Positions 50,072 through 59,857 of a stretch of DNA of 64,000 nt are shown here, in pieces; the stretch's first letter is position 1; each line of letters starts with the position of its first letter. Position numbers and translations under genes: made by a program. Origin of the DNA: Ferdinandcohnia sp036962705 (lineage in GTDB: Bacteria; Bacillota; Bacilli; Bacillales; Bacillaceae_L); NCBI RefSeq assembly GCF_036962705.1, contig NZ_JBALOQ010000009.1:62001-126000 (forward strand), given 5' to 3'. Under the pieces are notes generated by a model. It was given only the letters and a program-made list of their open reading frames with translations. It did not search any database and was not told the origin of the DNA.

Positions 50072-51328
50072 ATGATCAAACATGTTGATTTACATATTGA
50101 AAATTACGGTGTTTCGAAATTCATCTTTTATAAGGTGCCAACTGAGCTCCGCGTTGATTTTACAGAAGCTGATAAGCTAAAAAACAACAAGGTTCCAGGG
50201 CTTTTGCCATGTGTTGTGATTAACAAGGACGATGAGGCGTACTTTCGCTATGACTTGGTATCTGAGGTGACGCTTGCACAAAGCTCAACCAACCAACTCA
50301 CCAAAGAGCAGATCCACTCATTTTTCACTAACATCGTCGAAACATTGATTGATGCCGAGCGACTTGGGTTGAATGTGAACAACTTTGTTTTTGATGAGAA
50401 CTACATCTTTATTGATAATTTTTCAAACAGATTAATTCTACTGTACATGCCGATTAAAAATAATATTTTTGAAAAGGTATCAATCCGGGAATACTTCACC
50501 AGCTTCTTACACTCCCACTCCTATGATGAAAATGATGACCTCACCTATTTCGTGAGATTACATAATTATTTCGCGACAGCAGAGGAAATCAATCTATATG
50601 CGCTACAAAAAAAGCTGCATGAGCTGTTGTTGAACAAGCCGGTATCACCTCAAAGTTTTAAGAAGCTGCCAATCCAAGATGAGGAACCGAGGACACCGAA
50701 TTACTATAGTCCTGGTAGTGAAATCAAAGCGACTGAAGAAAATGGCGTAATCACATCAGAATATAGCAGCAAAAGGTCTGATAAAAAGAAAAGCCAAAAG
50801 CTCGAGATTGAGGAAGAGGTTCAGTACAAGCGTATCACTCGTACCGAGCTTGCCGAGGGAAATTCCCTGTTAGCTGGCGGAACCTCTATCAACATCAAGC
50901 CGAATGTTGGTAGCCCAATTTCGTTTGACACAGATGAACCTGAGGAGGAAGAGGGCACAACTGTCCTAACTGCCTACAAGGAACCAGAAGAGGAAGAAGG
51001 CACAACGGCACTTGGTGTGGGCACAAGCTTCCACCAGCAGCAGCCATTCCTAGTCACAGCTACTCAAGAAAAAATCATGGTTTCAAAGCAAGTATTTAAG
51101 ATCGGCCGTGACCCTCAGGCAACCGATTATACGTCAAAAAATAAAGTAGTTGGTCGAGTGCACGCAGAGTTGATTACCGAAAACGGGGAATATTTTATCA
51201 TCGACCAGGAATCACGAAACGGCAGCTTTGTAAATGATGTCAAGCTTGTGCCGAAAAACAAGGTGAAAATCAAGCACGAGGACAAAATCAAATTAGCGAA
51301 CGAAGAATTTGTCTTTAGGCTTTTTTAA
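50072..51328 (+). CDS. FHA-domain protein with a DUF6382-like N-terminal region
   Basis: The protein has 418 residues. ATG at 50072 has GGGAGTG 7 bp upstream; an in-frame upstream start at 50057 has none. Residues 1-200 form an alpha/beta domain beginning MIKHVDLHIENYGVSKFIFY, consistent with the DUF6382 family. A charged linker (about 205-315) carries EEEEGTTVL and EEEEGTTAL. The C-terminal FHA domain (about 325-415) has FKIGRDPQATDY, VVGRVHAELI and QESRNGSFVNDVKL with the phosphothreonine-binding residues. I infer that it is a phosphorylation-dependent adaptor; its GTT motifs may be substrates of the kinase two genes on. Soluble, no membrane helix. Confidence 0.85.
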   Translation: MIKHVDLHIENYGVSKFIFYKVPTELRVDFTEADKLKNNKVPGLLPCVVINKDDEAYFRYDLVSEVTLAQSSTNQLTKEQIHSFFTNIVETLIDAERLGLNVNNFVFDENYIFIDNFSNRLILLYMPIKNNIFEKVSIREYFTSFLHSHSYDENDDLTYFVRLHNYFATAEEINLYALQKKLHELLLNKPVSPQSFKKLPIQDEEPRTPNYYSPGSEIKATEENGVITSEYSSKRSDKKKSQKLEIEEEVQYKRITRTELAEGNSLLAGGTSINIKPNVGSPISFDTDEPEEEEGTTVLTAYKEPEEEEGTTALGVGTSFHQQQPFLVTATQEKIMVSKQVFKIGRDPQATDYTSKNKVVGRVHAELITENGEYFIIDQESRNGSFVNDVKLVPKNKVKIKHEDKIKLANEEFVFRLF

Positions 51329-51340
51329 GAGGTGAAAAAA

Positions 51341-52108
51341 GTGGCGTTCATTCATGCATATCATACAGATGTTGGAATTAAGAAAAAAACTAACCAAGAT
51401 GCCATGCTTGTAAAAACGGCGAAAACTCCGACTGGGCATGTTGGGATGTTCGTTGTTTGCGACGGAATGGGGGGGCTCGCCCAGGGGGAACTGGCGAGTG
51501 CCACGGTTGTTCGCGGTCTCTCCGACTGGTTCGAGCGGGAGCTACCAGACCTACTTCATTCAAGCCAACAAGAGGAGGACATCCGCGAAGCACTAGAAGC
51601 CTGCATTAAGGAACAAAATGAAAAAATCCTAGATTACGGGGACGAAACTAATTCCCAAGTCGGAACAACGGTGACCGCGCTTCTCATCATTCATTCGCGT
51701 TACTATATCGTACATATTGGCGACAGCCGAGCCTATCAAATTCAAGACCAGGTTACAAGGCTGACGAAGGACCAAACCTTAGTGGCACGTGAGGTGGAAC
51801 GCGGAAACATTACACCTGAGCAAGCCTTGAAGGACCCGAGAAGCAATGTTCTTTTACAATGTGTTGGCGCAACAAAGGAGCTCGAGGTCGTCATCCTCAC
51901 CGGTGAGACCGAGCCAGGAACGGTGTTCTTGCTTTGTACGGATGGTTTTTATCATAAAATCACGGATGCGGAGCTACTCGAGGAATTGCGACCGAATCCA
52001 TTTTTAAACGAAAAGCAGTTAAAATACAAGGCGATTAAACTAATCGATGCCGCAAAGGAACGAAAAGAGGTCGACAATATCTCCATCGTTCTAGCGCATG
52101 TAGTGTGA
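51341..52108 (+). CDS. PP2C-family protein serine/threonine phosphatase
   Basis: The protein has 255 residues. GTG at 51341 is preferred because AAGAGGTG lies 6 bp upstream. Metal-binding motifs of PPM phosphatases are intact: KTNQDAMLV, VCDGMGGLAQGE, GTTVTALLI, HIGDSRAY, LLCTDGFYHKI and DNISIVLAHV. It should remove phosphate from Thr or Ser on the FHA ligands and kinase. The gene is 12 bp after the FHA gene and belongs to its operon. Confidence 0.95.
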   Translation: MAFIHAYHTDVGIKKKTNQDAMLVKTAKTPTGHVGMFVVCDGMGGLAQGELASATVVRGLSDWFERELPDLLHSSQQEEDIREALEACIKEQNEKILDYGDETNSQVGTTVTALLIIHSRYYIVHIGDSRAYQIQDQVTRLTKDQTLVAREVERGNITPEQALKDPRSNVLLQCVGATKELEVVILTGETEPGTVFLLCTDGFYHKITDAELLEELRPNPFLNEKQLKYKAIKLIDAAKERKEVDNISIVLAHVV

Positions 52109-52156
52109 AGGGCCAGATTTCGGTGACTTGAAGATTTGACTTCGAATAAAGTTTTC

Positions 52157-52280
52157 CTTGTCTAGCTTCAGCGCCTAGCCCCTCGAGGTCATAAGCCAAT
52201 CTGTCAAGAAGGATAAAATGCATCCTTCTCGCCAGCTTTTCTTATGCATGTCGGGGCTGATCAAGGCGCTTGCGCTTTTC
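52157..52280. repeat. Bacillus-type interspersed hairpin repeat between phosphatase and kinase genes
   Basis: CTTGTCTAGCTTCAGCGCC...GCCCCTCGAGGTCATAAG and the inverse ...CTTATGCATGTCGGGGC...AAGGCGCTTGCGCTT form one long imperfect hairpin, with an inner perfect stem AGAAGGAT / ATCCTTCT. This element is known to be dispersed through many Bacillus genomes. It makes the kinase reading frame appear to begin early, at 52218. Confidence 0.8.
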
Positions 52281-52298
52281 AATTTTGGAGGAATTACG

Positions 52299-54239
52299 TT
52301 GATTAAAATTGGAAGTTTTATAGATGATAGATACGAAATATTGAAGGAAATTGGGCGCGGTGGGATGAGTATTGTCTATTTGGCGATGGACAACCGGCTC
52401 AACAAGTCCCTTGTCGTCAAGGATATCCGTAAACGCGACAACAGCAACAACGAGCTTCTCATTAATAGTCTAGTTGTCGAAGCGAATATGCTGAAAAAAC
52501 TCGATCACGGCTCACTTCCAAAGATTTACGACATCATCGAATCGGAGGGCGACATTTATGTCGTGATGGATTACGTCGAGGGCGAATCGCTCAAGCAAAA
52601 GCTGAATCGGGAAAAAAACATCTCTGCCAAGCTCGTGATCAACTGGGCGAAGCAGCTTGCTGAGGTGCTCCATTATTTACATACGAGAAAGCCGCATCCG
52701 ATTATTTACCGTGACATGAAGCCGGACAATATCATGCTCACGCCAGAAGGGAAAATCAAGCTGATTGACTTCGGGATTGCTCGTGAGTTTAAGGATGAAA
52801 GCCTGACGGATACAACGAATCTCGGAACGAAAACCTATGCTGCACCCGAGCAACTTTCAGGTAAGCGCACCGATGCCAGAACCGATATTTATAGCTTAGG
52901 TTTAACGCTGTACCAGCTTATCACCGGAAAAAGCCTTGCTGACCCACCGTATGAAGTAAGACCAATACGTCAATGGGACCCAACTTTACCGGAGGGACTT
53001 GAGCACATCATTCTAAAATGTACCCAGGCTGAACCAGAAAATCGTTACCAAACCTGTGAAGAGCTTTTATACGATCTCGAAAACATCAACAAGCTAACGG
53101 CAGGCTACCGGAAAAAAATGATGAAGCGGCTCTACCTCTTTTTAATACCAGCCGTCTTGTGTCTCGGTTTTTCAACAACGTCAGTATTTGGCTATCAAGG
53201 CATGAAAAATGTGCAGTTCCAGGATTACATGGGACTTGTCAATGAATCTAGCATTGCGTTAATCGAGGGCGATGATACCGAGGCGATAAAGCTTCTGGAA
53301 AAAGCAATCAAGGTTGACAAGGGGCGCGCATCTGCCTATAACAATCTGCTTGATGTGTATATCAATCGAAATGAAGTAGACACAGGACTTTCTAAAATCG
53401 AGTCCTATGTGAATGACGAATACGGGAACATCCATAAAAACAGTGAGGTTCTTTTTAAGCTGGGGATGACGTATTTTGACCGGAAACGCGATTATCCTGT
53501 GGCACTGAAATATTTTAAGCAGGTAAATGAAAAAGAGATTCCGGACGCGACCTACTATATCACGCTTGCGACAACATTGGGCGGGATGAATATCGATTAC
53601 GACCAGTTTTCTACGAATCTCTTAGAGTTCGAGTCGTTCAATGACAACCTTCCGAACAATGGGAAAAAGGTAGATAACTATAATTCTCTTGCGAATATTT
53701 ACATTTCATATAAAGGACAAATAGCTGACGCAAACACCAAAGCAATTACAGTTGTGCAAAAGGCGCAGGATGTTCTTGGTCTAGCTCCTGATGAGCAGAT
53801 ACAGCTCAAATACGAGATTGAATTTGAGCAAAAGCTCGCTCAGGCTTTTTATAGTAGAGGTGTTAATTCAGCGGACCAGGTTGCGGCCCGTGATGATTTC
53901 GAACAGGCAATTGAGCACTACAATACTCTTCTTGAATTGAATGTGCCGAATAAAGAAGCGGTTATGGTCGATATCGGCGTCATTTATCAGGAGATGGGCG
54001 AGCATTCCCAAGCGGTAGAGCAATTTGAAGGAATCATGAAGGATTATCCGAACAGCCTGAACGCCTATGTGAAGCTTGGTAATCTGTTGCTTGACATTGA
54101 GCAAGGCAAGCAGGAGGACCAGCGCAACTACGGCAAGGCGAAGGAAGTCTTTGATAAAGCAGGAACGCTTGAAGATGCCCAAAATGACGAAGCTTATAAA
54201 AAGCTTGCAAGACGCATGGCGAATTTAAATATCAGTTAG
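52299..54239 (+). CDS. Membrane Ser/Thr protein kinase with extracellular TPR domain
   Basis: The protein has 646 residues from the TTG at 52299, which follows GGAGG by 7 bp; longer starts fall inside the repeat. The kinase domain (about 1-260) has GRGGMSIVYLA, the VVKD lysine, IYRDMKPDNIML with catalytic Asp139, LIDFGIARE and AAPEQLSGKRTDARTDIYS. One membrane helix (about 278-298) is followed by TPR-like repeats to the end (IKLLEKAIKVDKGRASAYNN, EQAIEHYNTLLELNV, AVEQFEGIMKDYPNSLNAYV). It is unlike PrkC/PknB, whose outer part is PASTA. The TPRs are expected outside the membrane, where they could sense the secretion machine or envelope. Confidence 0.93.
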   Translation: MIKIGSFIDDRYEILKEIGRGGMSIVYLAMDNRLNKSLVVKDIRKRDNSNNELLINSLVVEANMLKKLDHGSLPKIYDIIESEGDIYVVMDYVEGESLKQKLNREKNISAKLVINWAKQLAEVLHYLHTRKPHPIIYRDMKPDNIMLTPEGKIKLIDFGIAREFKDESLTDTTNLGTKTYAAPEQLSGKRTDARTDIYSLGLTLYQLITGKSLADPPYEVRPIRQWDPTLPEGLEHIILKCTQAEPENRYQTCEELLYDLENINKLTAGYRKKMMKRLYLFLIPAVLCLGFSTTSVFGYQGMKNVQFQDYMGLVNESSIALIEGDDTEAIKLLEKAIKVDKGRASAYNNLLDVYINRNEVDTGLSKIESYVNDEYGNIHKNSEVLFKLGMTYFDRKRDYPVALKYFKQVNEKEIPDATYYITLATTLGGMNIDYDQFSTNLLEFESFNDNLPNNGKKVDNYNSLANIYISYKGQIADANTKAITVVQKAQDVLGLAPDEQIQLKYEIEFEQKLAQAFYSRGVNSADQVAARDDFEQAIEHYNTLLELNVPNKEAVMVDIGVIYQEMGEHSQAVEQFEGIMKDYPNSLNAYVKLGNLLLDIEQGKQEDQRNYGKAKEVFDKAGTLEDAQNDEAYKKLARRMANLNIS

Positions 54240-54254
54240 GGAGGGGGCTCTCAA

Positions 54255-54821
54255 TTGGAATACCAAGTTATGTTTTATGGGGGATTAGCGGGAGCGCTGG
54301 TCACGCTTATCATCTCGATCATCGTTTATATGAAACTACAAATCTCTCAAGTTTTTGCTGACCTAACGGGAAATAGATTTAAGAAAAAGAAGAACGCCCG
54401 CATTTCCCTTGAAGCTCAAGAAACGAAACGTACAACTAGTGAAATCAAGCTTCGGAAAAATCAGGTTCCAGTTGCGGCATCAGTTGAGGACACTGCCATC
54501 ATGAGCCAGGGGCTCGAGCCTACCTCCTTGCTTGAAGAAACAAACATCGCACCCACGGCATTGCTGGTAGAAAGCAACTCGGCAGAGGAAACGTCACTAT
54601 TGGAGGAAACCTCGCTTTTATCAGAGGAAACAGCCCTTTTACAGGACGACGATGAAACGACTTTGCTAGTTGATGAAGACGAAACATCGATTCTCCTCGA
54701 AGGCGACGGCGAAACAGCCATTCTATCTGAACCCGAAGAGGAATCCGATTTCGAAATCGAAGTGGATGTGATGATTATTCATACAAATAAAGTGATTGAA
54801 CAAAGGAGCGTAGTAAAGTGA
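54255..54821 (+). CDS. Membrane-anchored acidic protein with nine FHA-ligand-like TxLL motifs
   Basis: The protein has 188 residues and a TTG start preceded by GGAGGGGG. One N-terminal membrane helix (about 5-27) and a basic stretch precede a long acidic tail. That tail contains nine copies of (D/E/P)T(A/S/T)(L/I)(L/M): DTAIM, PTSLL, PTALL, ETSLL twice, ETALL, ETTLL, ETSIL and ETAIL. The pT-x-x-L/I pattern is a preferred FHA ligand, and ETT motifs are kinase targets in GarA/OdhI. It overlaps the next gene (GTGA) and follows the kinase by 15 bp. I infer a scaffold phosphorylated by the kinase and bound by the FHA domains. No known family. Confidence 0.75.
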   Translation: MEYQVMFYGGLAGALVTLIISIIVYMKLQISQVFADLTGNRFKKKKNARISLEAQETKRTTSEIKLRKNQVPVAASVEDTAIMSQGLEPTSLLEETNIAPTALLVESNSAEETSLLEETSLLSEETALLQDDDETTLLVDEDETSILLEGDGETAILSEPEEESDFEIEVDVMIIHTNKVIEQRSVVK

Positions 54822-57800
54822 TAGCAATGATCTCAAAAAGCTACCGAAAAAACAAATCGGTCTTCTGGATCCCGATTGCATTTGTATTGGTGTTGTCGGC
54901 AGTTTTGTACAGCGGAAATGTTTTTTCAGATGGGGATATTCAACGAACAGTAACATTTTCCAACGGTACCGAATGGGACATTTCAGAAGAAAATGGTCCT
55001 ACATGGTTCTCAAATCAAGATAGTCTCACGTTTACAGTCAATTTAACTAAGGATTATGAAAATTATCTTCAGTCTTTAAAGCCTGAAGAGCAAACTCAGG
55101 ATCCGGAGCCGATACCAGAGCCTGATTCAGAGCAGAATCCAGGAACAGAACCTGAACCAGACCCAGTCGAGGGTGAACCAGGTACTTCAGGTGAAGCTGA
55201 AAATCTAGCTTCGGAAACTACTGAGGTAGCTGCTTCTTCAACTGAAGGTACTGAATCAGCATCTGAAGAGCCAGTAACTACTCCAGTGGTGGAAACACCA
55301 TTTAAAGTAACAGTTGGAGAGGAACAGGCAACGGTTAAGGTCAACCAAACGGGGGATCCATTCAACGGTGTTTATGAAGTCGTAGTAACTCTTCCAGCTG
55401 ATTTAGAAGAAATGGAAATCCCTGTAATACTTGATTTTGCTGGGAATAAGTGGAGTATCCCGTCTGAAACAAAGGCAGCTTTCAATATTGAAAGAGACAA
55501 GACTAAGCCGGGAATAACATTTAATGGTGTAGAGGACAATGAGTTAATCGAAAAAGAAGTTGCCCATTTGGAAATTGAATTTAGTGACAAAAACTTTGAC
55601 CCAACTGAAGTCGATGTAGCTGTCAAACAGGATGAGAATGATTATGTTATTGAAAACTTGCCTGATTGGATTTCAGGAAAGGGAACGATAACCTTTACAC
55701 AAGCAGGTGACTATAAAGTAACGGTGACTACTACAGATAAAGCGGGAAATAAGTCAGAATCTGCTGTTAAGGAGTTCTCTATTTATAAAAGAGCAGCGGA
55801 GTTCAAGATAAAAAATAAAAGAGAAAATCCTTTTTATAATCATGATGTTGAAATAGATGTTGAGAATGACATTAGAATGCAAACCTTTGAAGTCGAAATT
55901 AATGGTGAAAAGCTTCCATCTGATTCTCCGAAGTTTTCAAAGGGGTGGAAGAAGGCTAACATAAAAATAACTGACTCAGGATATTATGAGGTTAAAGTAA
56001 AATTTACCGACAGAAAACAAAAAGAACCATATGAAATGGGACCTTACAAATTCACAATCGATAAGACAAAACCGGTTGTTGAAGTTTCTAATGATATTAC
56101 AGCTGGTACAATCTATACGGAACCAAAACAATTTAGTATTAACGTTACAGATGCTGATGATAATCTTGATCGGGCGAAAACAGTTTTAACTTTGAAGCAT
56201 AATGGTAATGTCGTTCGAGAGATTACAGGTGAAGAAGCTTTTGAAGTCCAAAAAGTTTCTGACGACGGTGTTTATGAAATTGATGTAAAGGCGATTGACC
56301 TTGCACTAAATGATGCTGATTTTAGGCCAATCACGTTTACGATTGATAAAAAAGCACCTGATCTTAGCTTTAATGTTACTGATAAGGAATTCATTAACAC
56401 TGAAAAAGAAGTTGTCATGACTGTGTTTGACGAGTTAAATTTAGATTTGAGTCAAACAATGGCAACAGTAGAAAAAGTCGGCGATACAGAATTTACCGCA
56501 GATATTAAGTTCAACAAAACGTCTGATACAACTGCTGAGGCCAAACATAAGTTCAAGGATGACGGTGAATACACCATCACCTTAACATCAAAGGACAAAG
56601 CGGGAAATCCAGAAGTAACAAAAAAAGTTAGTTTTACAATAGATCAAAAAGCACCTGAAATCGTGGTTACTAACATTGGAGACGAAGGAAAATATAACGA
56701 GGACCGGGACGTGACAATCACAATAAAAGACCTAAATATGGGTAAGTCAGATGTGAAGGTTACTCGTAATGGCGAATCATATGATATTGGTAGCCTTGAT
56801 CCAGTCGGACAAACAGTAACATTAAATCATATCTTTACAGAGGATGGGGTTTACAAATTAGTTGTTGAGTCGACAGATAAAGCAGGGAATATTAGCTCTG
56901 AAACTATTAATTTCACAGTTGACCAAACCGGACCAGTAATTAAGTATAAAAATATTGAAAACGGCGCGTATTTTAATAATGAAAAGGTGGACCTAACCGT
57001 TACCGTAGATGATTACACACCGTTTGTTCCTGAAATCACAGTGAAAAACGGAGATAAGAACATCGAGATTCCTACGGATGGTTGGATTAAAAAAATCGTC
57101 TGGTTAATCACGCAAGAACTAACGATTTCACTTAAGGACGAAGGCGTTTATTCAGTTCATGTAAAAGCAAAGGATTCTTTTGGAGTTGAAAGCACAAAGG
57201 ATCTTGGATTCACAATTGACCGTTCTGCCCCTGTCATCCAAATCAGTGGCAACATCCCTAACGAAGGTTTTGTCCAAAAAGACAACGAGCTGGTAGTTAA
57301 CATCGATGATCTTCATTTTGACACAATAAAGAATGAAGTCCTTGTAAACGGCAAACCAGTTCAGGATGCGAAGTGGACTGAAACTGAATCAGGTTATCAA
57401 TTCAAGCAAAGCTTCCCAGATGACGGTGAATATGAAGTCATTGTTCGCTCTGAAGACTTTGCAGGAAACAAAGCAGTTGAGAAAAAGCATAAATTCACAG
57501 TGGATAACGTAAAACCAAAAATCTCAATTGAAAATGTAGAAGATGGAAAATATTACGGTGAAAAGCAAACTGCAACCATCAAGGTGAACGAGCTGAATTT
57601 TGCAAACAATGAAGTGAAAATCACAGTAAACAATAAATCTTATGAGTGGAAAAACCAAGGTGTTGAATCAAGTCTTGCGATTCCATTTAACGACGATGGC
57701 GACTATGTGATTAAGGTATCAGCTAAGGATGCTGCAGGAAACATTGCAGACGCAAAGGAATATAAATTCACAATTGACGAAAGCTCTCCTGCTCTGAACA

Positions 57801-59776
57801 TCACAGGCGTTGATCATATGACGAATTACAATGTAGATAAACAAGTTTCATTCGAAGTAACGGATGCGAACATCGACCAAACTTCAATACGAGTCACAAA
57901 GAACGGTAATCCGTATGGGGTTGGTGCTCCGGCACAGACTAGAACGAAAGCAAGTTTAACACATACATTCAAAGAAGAAGGTAGCTATGTCCTATACTTC
58001 AGTGCAACTGACAAATCCGGTAACAAAACAACGCATGACGAAATTGCGTTCATTATCGATAAAACAAACCCAGTTGTAAAAATTGACGGTGTCGACCACC
58101 AATCCTTTAACCCAACTGGCAAGCGGGTAACCGTTTCTGTTGATGAATTGAATTTTGGTACTAACTATGTTGTGCTTTCTGTAACAAAGGATGGCAAGGT
58201 ATTTAACATCGGAACATGGCAAAACAACAACAAGCTTTCAAGCCTAGGCTACAATTTTAATGATGATGGCTTGTACACAATCGCCATTAGCGCGGAGGAT
58301 AAGGCCGGCAATGGTCCAATCGCTGCAAACAAAACATTTACAATCGATACAACAAAGCCAACAATCGAAATTACAGGTGTTGAAAATGCGGCACATTATA
58401 ATGTCGATAAGCCAGTTAGTGTAGCCATTCGTGATGTGAACCTGGATGTGAATCGCATCACTGTGACACGAAATGGTAGAAGTTACAATCCTGGTGGATT
58501 TGCGGTAGCGAATCAGACAGCACGACTCAGCCATAATTTTAGCCAGGAAGGTGACTATGTCATCAATGTTGAAGCGATTGACAAAGCGGGCAACCAGTTC
58601 AGCAACCAGATTACTTTTACAATCGATAAAACAGCCCCAGTCATCACACCGAAGTTTAGAGGTCAAAGCCGTGTAATTAAGGATGGCGAGTATATTAATG
58701 AAGTATTCACACCTGAATTTGCGCTTGACCACGCAGATGACACAATTGTGTCAGTAACGATGAATGGTTCAAATGTGACAGGCCGAATTCCAACGGCTTC
58801 ACTTGAAATGTCGTACAAATACAGTGTTCTTGCACGGGATAAGGCAGGAAACGAATCAACGATAAATGTTAGCTTTATCCTTGATACGACTAGGCCGAAT
58901 TTGAATATCACAGGTGTTATAGATGGTTTCTTCAACAATAACCAAGCGCCGACTGTGACCTATTCAGATCGCCACCTTGATTCAAGTCGTTCAAGTGTAA
59001 CTTTAAACGGCCGTCCGTTTGTGAATGGGATTCAGCTTAGTGATGAGGGAGATTACATTTTAAAAGCTGAGATTTATGACTTAGCAAACAATGTCTCATC
59101 TCGAACAATCGTGTTTTCGATTGATAAAACAGCACCAGTTATCCGATTTAAAGAACCGATTTCTGATAAGTATTTCAACGAAAGCTTAATTCCTGAGTTA
59201 TTGATTGAGGATTTAAACGCTTATGATATTATTTCACTTACCCTAAATGGTCAGCCTTATAACTTAGGCGATCCAATCGAGGAAGAAGGCAAGCACGTTC
59301 TTTTCTTTGAGGTAAAGGATCAAGCAGGTAATATCCAGCAGCTAAGTGTAGAGTTTATTATTGATAAAACTCCTCCGAAAGTTGTTTTTGATGGAGTGAA
59401 GAAAAATGAAACATATCGTGAACCAGTGACACTCTCAATCAGCCTTGATAATCCAAGTGATACACTCAAGTCTGTGATGATCAATGGAGAGCTCTTCAAC
59501 GGTGAGGTAAAAGAAGTGAACGGTACAAAAGTAGTTTCCGTTACACTTTCTGATATTAACCAATACAAGGTTGAAGTGTTAGCCTTTGATGAAGCAGGGA
59601 ACGAGAATAATGAAGTCATGGAATTCGAAATCGTTGAAAAAAGTGTCCTCGTCAAGTTTTACGAGAATAAATCGTTATTTGCGGGCACAATTGTTGGACT
59701 TGTCGGTGCAGCAGCAGCAGGTGCTGTCGCTATCCGAAGAGTCATCATCCGCAGAAGAGACGCGAAGGATATGTAA
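54818..59776 (+). CDS. Giant Ig-like-repeat protein with a membrane helix at each end
   Basis: The protein has 1652 residues. GTG at 54818 has AAAGGAG 9 bp upstream and overlaps the previous stop. The N-terminus has a single helix (about 13-32) without an obvious cleavage site, then a P/E/D-rich linker (about 88-165). About 15 repeats of roughly 95 residues follow, most starting DKTAPVI or similar and ending with Y-x-(V/I)-x-(V/A)-x-D-x-A-G-N. One C-terminal membrane helix (about 1613-1637) ends in an RRVIIRRRDAKDM tail. There is no LPXTG or SLH motif. It may reach across the wall. Both-ends anchoring recalls EsaA/YueB, the large T7SS protein missing here, but sequence similarity is not claimed. 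Confidence 0.8.
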   Translation: MIAMISKSYRKNKSVFWIPIAFVLVLSAVLYSGNVFSDGDIQRTVTFSNGTEWDISEENGPTWFSNQDSLTFTVNLTKDYENYLQSLKPEEQTQDPEPIPEPDSEQNPGTEPEPDPVEGEPGTSGEAENLASETTEVAASSTEGTESASEEPVTTPVVETPFKVTVGEEQATVKVNQTGDPFNGVYEVVVTLPADLEEMEIPVILDFAGNKWSIPSETKAAFNIERDKTKPGITFNGVEDNELIEKEVAHLEIEFSDKNFDPTEVDVAVKQDENDYVIENLPDWISGKGTITFTQAGDYKVTVTTTDKAGNKSESAVKEFSIYKRAAEFKIKNKRENPFYNHDVEIDVENDIRMQTFEVEINGEKLPSDSPKFSKGWKKANIKITDSGYYEVKVKFTDRKQKEPYEMGPYKFTIDKTKPVVEVSNDITAGTIYTEPKQFSINVTDADDNLDRAKTVLTLKHNGNVVREITGEEAFEVQKVSDDGVYEIDVKAIDLALNDADFRPITFTIDKKAPDLSFNVTDKEFINTEKEVVMTVFDELNLDLSQTMATVEKVGDTEFTADIKFNKTSDTTAEAKHKFKDDGEYTITLTSKDKAGNPEVTKKVSFTIDQKAPEIVVTNIGDEGKYNEDRDVTITIKDLNMGKSDVKVTRNGESYDIGSLDPVGQTVTLNHIFTEDGVYKLVVESTDKAGNISSETINFTVDQTGPVIKYKNIENGAYFNNEKVDLTVTVDDYTPFVPEITVKNGDKNIEIPTDGWIKKIVWLITQELTISLKDEGVYSVHVKAKDSFGVESTKDLGFTIDRSAPVIQISGNIPNEGFVQKDNELVVNIDDLHFDTIKNEVLVNGKPVQDAKWTETESGYQFKQSFPDDGEYEVIVRSEDFAGNKAVEKKHKFTVDNVKPKISIENVEDGKYYGEKQTATIKVNELNFANNEVKITVNNKSYEWKNQGVESSLAIPFNDDGDYVIKVSAKDAAGNIADAKEYKFTIDESSPALNITGVDHMTNYNVDKQVSFEVTDANIDQTSIRVTKNGNPYGVGAPAQTRTKASLTHTFKEEGSYVLYFSATDKSGNKTTHDEIAFIIDKTNPVVKIDGVDHQSFNPTGKRVTVSVDELNFGTNYVVLSVTKDGKVFNIGTWQNNNKLSSLGYNFNDDGLYTIAISAEDKAGNGPIAANKTFTIDTTKPTIEITGVENAAHYNVDKPVSVAIRDVNLDVNRITVTRNGRSYNPGGFAVANQTARLSHNFSQEGDYVINVEAIDKAGNQFSNQITFTIDKTAPVITPKFRGQSRVIKDGEYINEVFTPEFALDHADDTIVSVTMNGSNVTGRIPTASLEMSYKYSVLARDKAGNESTINVSFILDTTRPNLNITGVIDGFFNNNQAPTVTYSDRHLDSSRSSVTLNGRPFVNGIQLSDEGDYILKAEIYDLANNVSSRTIVFSIDKTAPVIRFKEPISDKYFNESLIPELLIEDLNAYDIISLTLNGQPYNLGDPIEEEGKHVLFFEVKDQAGNIQQLSVEFIIDKTPPKVVFDGVKKNETYREPVTLSISLDNPSDTLKSVMINGELFNGEVKEVNGTKVVSVTLSDINQYKVEVLAFDEAGNENNEVMEFEIVEKSVLVKFYENKSLFAGTIVGLVGAAAAGAVAIRRVIIRRRDAKDM

Positions 59777-59857
59777 AGAAAGTAGTGGAGGCATTCGCTG
59801 GTTGGCGAATGCCTGTTTTTGAAAAAATATTTTGATAGAATCAAAGGAGGGGTAGTT

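Noticed and set aside
52218..52298. Upstream start of the kinase at 52218
   Set aside because: This extension lies within the hairpin repeat and has no ribosome site; the GGAGG just before the TTG at 52299 fits better.
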